In this document: positions 60,944-64,000 of the stretch, piece after piece | Position numbering within the stretch: the first letter of the stretch is position 1 | Layout: every line of letters starts with the position of its first letter | From: Mesorhizobium sp. NZP2298 | GTDB taxonomy: Bacteria > Pseudomonadota > Alphaproteobacteria > Rhizobiales > Rhizobiaceae | Direction: 5' to 3' | Assembly (NCBI RefSeq): GCF_013170825.1 | Contig: NZ_CP033365.1 | Location: 5,840,001 to 5,904,000, forward strand | DNA length: 64,000 nt | Program-made: the position numbers and the translations under genes | Notes under the pieces: generated by a model | What the model saw: only the letters and a program-made list of their open reading frames with translations | Told to the model about the DNA's origin: nothing | The model's database searches: none

Positions 60944-63900
60944 ATGACGCGTTGGCTGCTGCGGATATTCAGCATGATCGCGCTGGCCGGTTTTTCAGCG
61001 GCAGTGTGGTTTGCCGGACCTTTGATCCGCTTCGCCGATAGCCGTCCTCTCGGGCCGGCCTGGCTGCGCGCGGCAATCATCGGTGTGATCGTGGCGGCCG
61101 TGGCGCTCTTCTATGGATTGCGTTTCTGGCGGATGCGCAAGGCACAAAAGGCGCTGGAGACCGCCGTTGCCCGCAACGACGACAGGGATGACGACTCACG
61201 GGTGCTCGAGGCGCGCATGAACGAAGCCATCGCCGCGCTCAAACGGTCGAGCGGCAAGCGCAATTTCCTCTATGAGATCCCCTGGTACATCATCATCGGC
61301 CCGCCCGGCGCGGGCAAGACAACGGCACTGGTCAATTCGGGTCTGAACTTTCCGCTGGCAGGTTCGGGTGATGCCCAGCCGGTCGCCGGCGTTGGCGGAA
61401 CACGCGCCTGCGACTGGTGGTTCACCGACGAGGCCGTGCTGATCGACACCGCCGGACGCTACACGACGCAGGATTCCAATGCCGAGAGCGACAAGAAGAG
61501 CTGGCTCGCCTTCCTGTCGCTGCTCAAGCAATACCGCACGCGGCAGCCTATAAACGGCGTCATCCTGGCGATCAGCCTCGCCGATCTCATCGGCCTCGAC
61601 GATCAGCAGCTTGATGCTCACGTCGTGGAGATACGCAGCCGGCTGCGGGAAATCCACGAGACGCTGAAGATCCAGTTTCCAGTGTATCTGCTGTTCACCA
61701 AGGCCGATCTTGTTTCCGGGTTCATGGATTACTTCGGCGCTTTCGACGAACCCCGCCGGCGCAAGGTCTGGGGCGCGACATTCCAAACCACGGATCGCAA
61801 CAAGAACATGGCGGCCGAGGCCCCGGCCGAATTCGATGCGCTGGCAAGACGCCTGGTCGAGGAGATGCCCGACCGCCTTCAGGAAGAGGTCGATCCGGTC
61901 GCGCGCATATCCGTCTTTGGCTTTCCGGCGCAGTTTGGTGCGCTGAAGAGCCGAATTGCGAGTTTTATCGCCGGCTTGTTCGATCCGGCCCGCAGCCAGG
62001 TGAATGTCAGCCTGCGTGGCCTCTATTTTTCGTCAGGTACGCAAGAGGGAACGCCCATCGATCAGGTGTTGGGCGCGATCGGCCGCAGCTTCGGTGGCGA
62101 TTCCCGCGCCCATCTTTCGGGAACCGGCAAAAGCTTCTTCTTGCATGATCTGCTGACGGGCGTCATTTTTGCCGAATCCGGATGGGTCTCCTACGACAAA
62201 TCGGCTGTAAGGCGTGCGGCGATCGCCAGATTTGCAGGACTTTGCGCCATCGTGTTGATCGTCGCGGCGGCCCTCGGCACCCTGGCCCTGAGCTTCACGG
62301 CCAACAGGTCGCTGATCACCTCCACAACGCAGGCCATGGGCCAGTATCGCGCAACGGCGGACACGCTGCTCAAGAGTACCGAGGTCACCGACGTCGACCT
62401 CGAAAACGTCATTGGCCCGCTCGACCAGTTGCGCGACCTGCCGGCCGGGTTCGAAACCGGCGACATGCCGACACCGATCGAGGAGACCTTCGGCCTCGGC
62501 CAACGGGAGAGACTTCTTTCGGCATCCAAGACGGCTTACCGGCAAGCGCTGGAACGCCTGTTGCGGTCGCGTTTGCTGATCCAGGCTGAGCGGACGATCC
62601 AGGCCAAGATGGCCGACCCCGCCGCGCTTTACGAGCCGTTGAAGATCTATCTGATGCTCGGCGGCAAGGCGCCGAAGGTCGACGACGCGCTGATCGTTTC
62701 CTGGATGAAGCAGGATTGGGAGCAAAACCGGTATCCGGGCGAAAACAACCGCGCGGGACGCGAGCAACTCGAAAAGCACCTGCGCGCCATGCTTGCCTTG
62801 GACGACGCCTATGATCCGGTTTTCGAGCTCAACCAGCCGCTCATCGAAGCCGCCCAGCGTTCGCTCGGGCGCATGAGCCTCGCAGACCGTGCCTCCGCGT
62901 TGATCAAGTCAGCGGTGTATTCGGCGGCGCTGGACGATTTTCCCGTTTCCATGAAGGGCGGACCGGAAGCGCAGCTATTGTTCGAACGTGTCGATGGCAG
63001 CGATCTGTCAGGCCTTCGCGTGCCCGGCCTCTACACTTGGGCCGGCTTCAACCAATTCTATCTCGGACAGCTCTCGCACATTGCGCAGATGCTGGTCGAC
63101 GACCAGTGGGTGCTCGGCGGTGGCGGCGAGCAAGGCGGCATCGACCAGGAGTTGCTCAAGCTCGGCCCCGAACTTCTCGATCGTTACGGGAAGGAGTTCG
63201 CAACGGCATGGAACGGCGTTCTCGACGGGTTGAAGTTCAAGGCGATGCTGAAGGACAAGCCGCACTACATCGCGCTTTCCGCCGTCGCCTCGCCAACCTC
63301 GCCGATCGAACAGCTGTTTACGGCGGTCGCCGACGAAACAGCGCTGACGCGGGAGGCCAAAGACTCAGGCCCCGGGGTTGAGGCCGGCACGGCTCAAGGC
63401 CAGTCTCCAGACGCCGCAAAAATGGCCAAGGGTCTGGCTCGCATCGGCATACAGATCGCCACCGGAAAATCGCAAAGCCGTGCCGGCACGGGATCGGCAG
63501 CAGACCAGAATCCCGGGGCCAATATCGAAGCGCAGTTCAGGTCATTCCAGGCCCTGGTGAGCGGCCCAGCCGGACGCCGACCGATCGATGCCTTGACCCA
63601 GAATTTCCGCGACATCTACCAGAGCCTGCAACTGGCGACCGACGTGCCGTCGCAGACGGAACGTGTCAACGCCAATCTGCAGCTGCAGATAGCCACCCTT
63701 CGTGCCAATTCCTCGCGCCTGCCCAAGCCGCTCGCCAGAATGGTCAATGCGACGGCGGACGAATTTGAAGGCAACGTAACCGAGACCTCGGTGGCGAATT
63801 TGAACCAGATGCTCGACCAGGCGGTCACGGCTCCTTGCGAAGCGGCGATCAACGGCCGCTATCCGTTCTCCGGTACTGGCGCCGAGGACATGGCGATGGC

Positions 63901-64000
63901 GGATTTCGCCAAACTGTTCGCTCCGGGTGGGCTGCTGGACCGGTTCTTCGCGCAAAACCTCGCATCGCTGATCGACATGAGCGGTCAGGACTGGAGCTGG
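60944..64000 (+). CDS. T6SS inner-membrane protein TssM (second copy), 3' end outside window
   Basis: The frame from the ATG at 60944 is open to the right edge, giving 1019 residues of an expected 1150-1200. Two N-terminal helices (about 5-24 and 41-60), Walker A GPPGAGKTTAL near residue 119, GGTRACDWWFTDEAVLIDTAGRY, and a third helix near 425-452 (GLCAIVLIVAAALGTLAL) are visible. The periplasmic region begins after that and is cut before the TssJ-binding end. An ATG at 60936 leads to a stop after three codons and is not used. It pairs with the second TssL. Confidence 0.93.
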   Translation, partial: MTRWLLRIFSMIALAGFSAAVWFAGPLIRFADSRPLGPAWLRAAIIGVIVAAVALFYGLRFWRMRKAQKALETAVARNDDRDDDSRVLEARMNEAIAALKRSSGKRNFLYEIPWYIIIGPPGAGKTTALVNSGLNFPLAGSGDAQPVAGVGGTRACDWWFTDEAVLIDTAGRYTTQDSNAESDKKSWLAFLSLLKQYRTRQPINGVILAISLADLIGLDDQQLDAHVVEIRSRLREIHETLKIQFPVYLLFTKADLVSGFMDYFGAFDEPRRRKVWGATFQTTDRNKNMAAEAPAEFDALARRLVEEMPDRLQEEVDPVARISVFGFPAQFGALKSRIASFIAGLFDPARSQVNVSLRGLYFSSGTQEGTPIDQVLGAIGRSFGGDSRAHLSGTGKSFFLHDLLTGVIFAESGWVSYDKSAVRRAAIARFAGLCAIVLIVAAALGTLALSFTANRSLITSTTQAMGQYRATADTLLKSTEVTDVDLENVIGPLDQLRDLPAGFETGDMPTPIEETFGLGQRERLLSASKTAYRQALERLLRSRLLIQAERTIQAKMADPAALYEPLKIYLMLGGKAPKVDDALIVSWMKQDWEQNRYPGENNRAGREQLEKHLRAMLALDDAYDPVFELNQPLIEAAQRSLGRMSLADRASALIKSAVYSAALDDFPVSMKGGPEAQLLFERVDGSDLSGLRVPGLYTWAGFNQFYLGQLSHIAQMLVDDQWVLGGGGEQGGIDQELLKLGPELLDRYGKEFATAWNGVLDGLKFKAMLKDKPHYIALSAVASPTSPIEQLFTAVADETALTREAKDSGPGVEAGTAQGQSPDAAKMAKGLARIGIQIATGKSQSRAGTGSAADQNPGANIEAQFRSFQALVSGPAGRRPIDALTQNFRDIYQSLQLATDVPSQTERVNANLQLQIATLRANSSRLPKPLARMVNATADEFEGNVTETSVANLNQMLDQAVTAPCEAAINGRYPFSGTGAEDMAMADFAKLFAPGGLLDRFFAQNLASLIDMSGQDWSW

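Overview
The window reads as chromosome or megaplasmid of a high-GC alphaproteobacterium, most likely Mesorhizobium or a close relative. Supporting signs are high GC at third codon positions, tightly packed overlapping operons, a copy of the GGAAAA-loop-TTTTCC intergenic repeat familiar from rhizobia, and a type VI secretion (T6SS) locus of rhizobial type. The genus is inferred; no rRNA or tRNA gene is present to settle it.

Region 1 (1-19552) is catabolic. A plus-strand run encodes a PrpD-like protein (cut by the window edge), a DapA-family aldolase, a D-2-hydroxyacid dehydrogenase, a non-pyrrolysine MttB-like methyltransferase and an N-acyl-D-amino-acid deacylase. A facing minus-strand operon encodes RidA, a D-hydantoinase, a D-carbamoylase with residues E47-K127-C171, an FrhB-like Fe-S flavoprotein, a D-arginine-dehydrogenase-like (DauA-like) FAD enzyme, an M20 carbamoylase and an isochorismatase-fold hydrolase. 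Together they could release D-amino acids from hydantoins, N-carbamoyl and N-acyl forms, then oxidise them through imines to 2-keto acids. A third plus-strand run carries an MFS transporter, two SDRs, an epimerase, a PuuE-like deacetylase-fold protein and a dihydroorotase-like protein that has lost several metal ligands.

Region 2 (19593-29813) is a mixed accessory segment: a small lipoprotein, a glutathione peroxidase, an SDR lacking the YxxxK pair, a NucA-type nuclease without signal peptide, a tiny ORF, a standalone YcaO protein, a divergent SARP/TPR regulator, a 134-residue peptide with a nitrile-hydratase-leader-like body and a short Cys/Arg tail, an animal-type haem peroxidase, and a PGRP-like amidase. 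The YcaO, leader-like peptide, peroxidase and SARP regulator form the best candidate here for an undescribed system: a possible RiPP pathway next to a T6SS.

Region 3 (30062-64000) is a T6SS. ClpV (minus) diverges from tssA-tssB-tssC-hcp-tssE-tssF-tssG-tagH-tssJ-tssK-tssL-tssM-tagF. Then come a DUF2169 adaptor, a frameshifted ketoacyl-synthase-like gene, and a minus-strand vgrG operon (VgrG, DUF6484, HEAT-repeat TIGR02270 protein, PAAR-like effector with an HNH-like C-terminus, SUKH immunity protein, DUF3396-like immunity protein). A second, divergent tagH-tssL-tssM set follows and runs off the right edge, so the locus encodes two TssL/TssM pairs.
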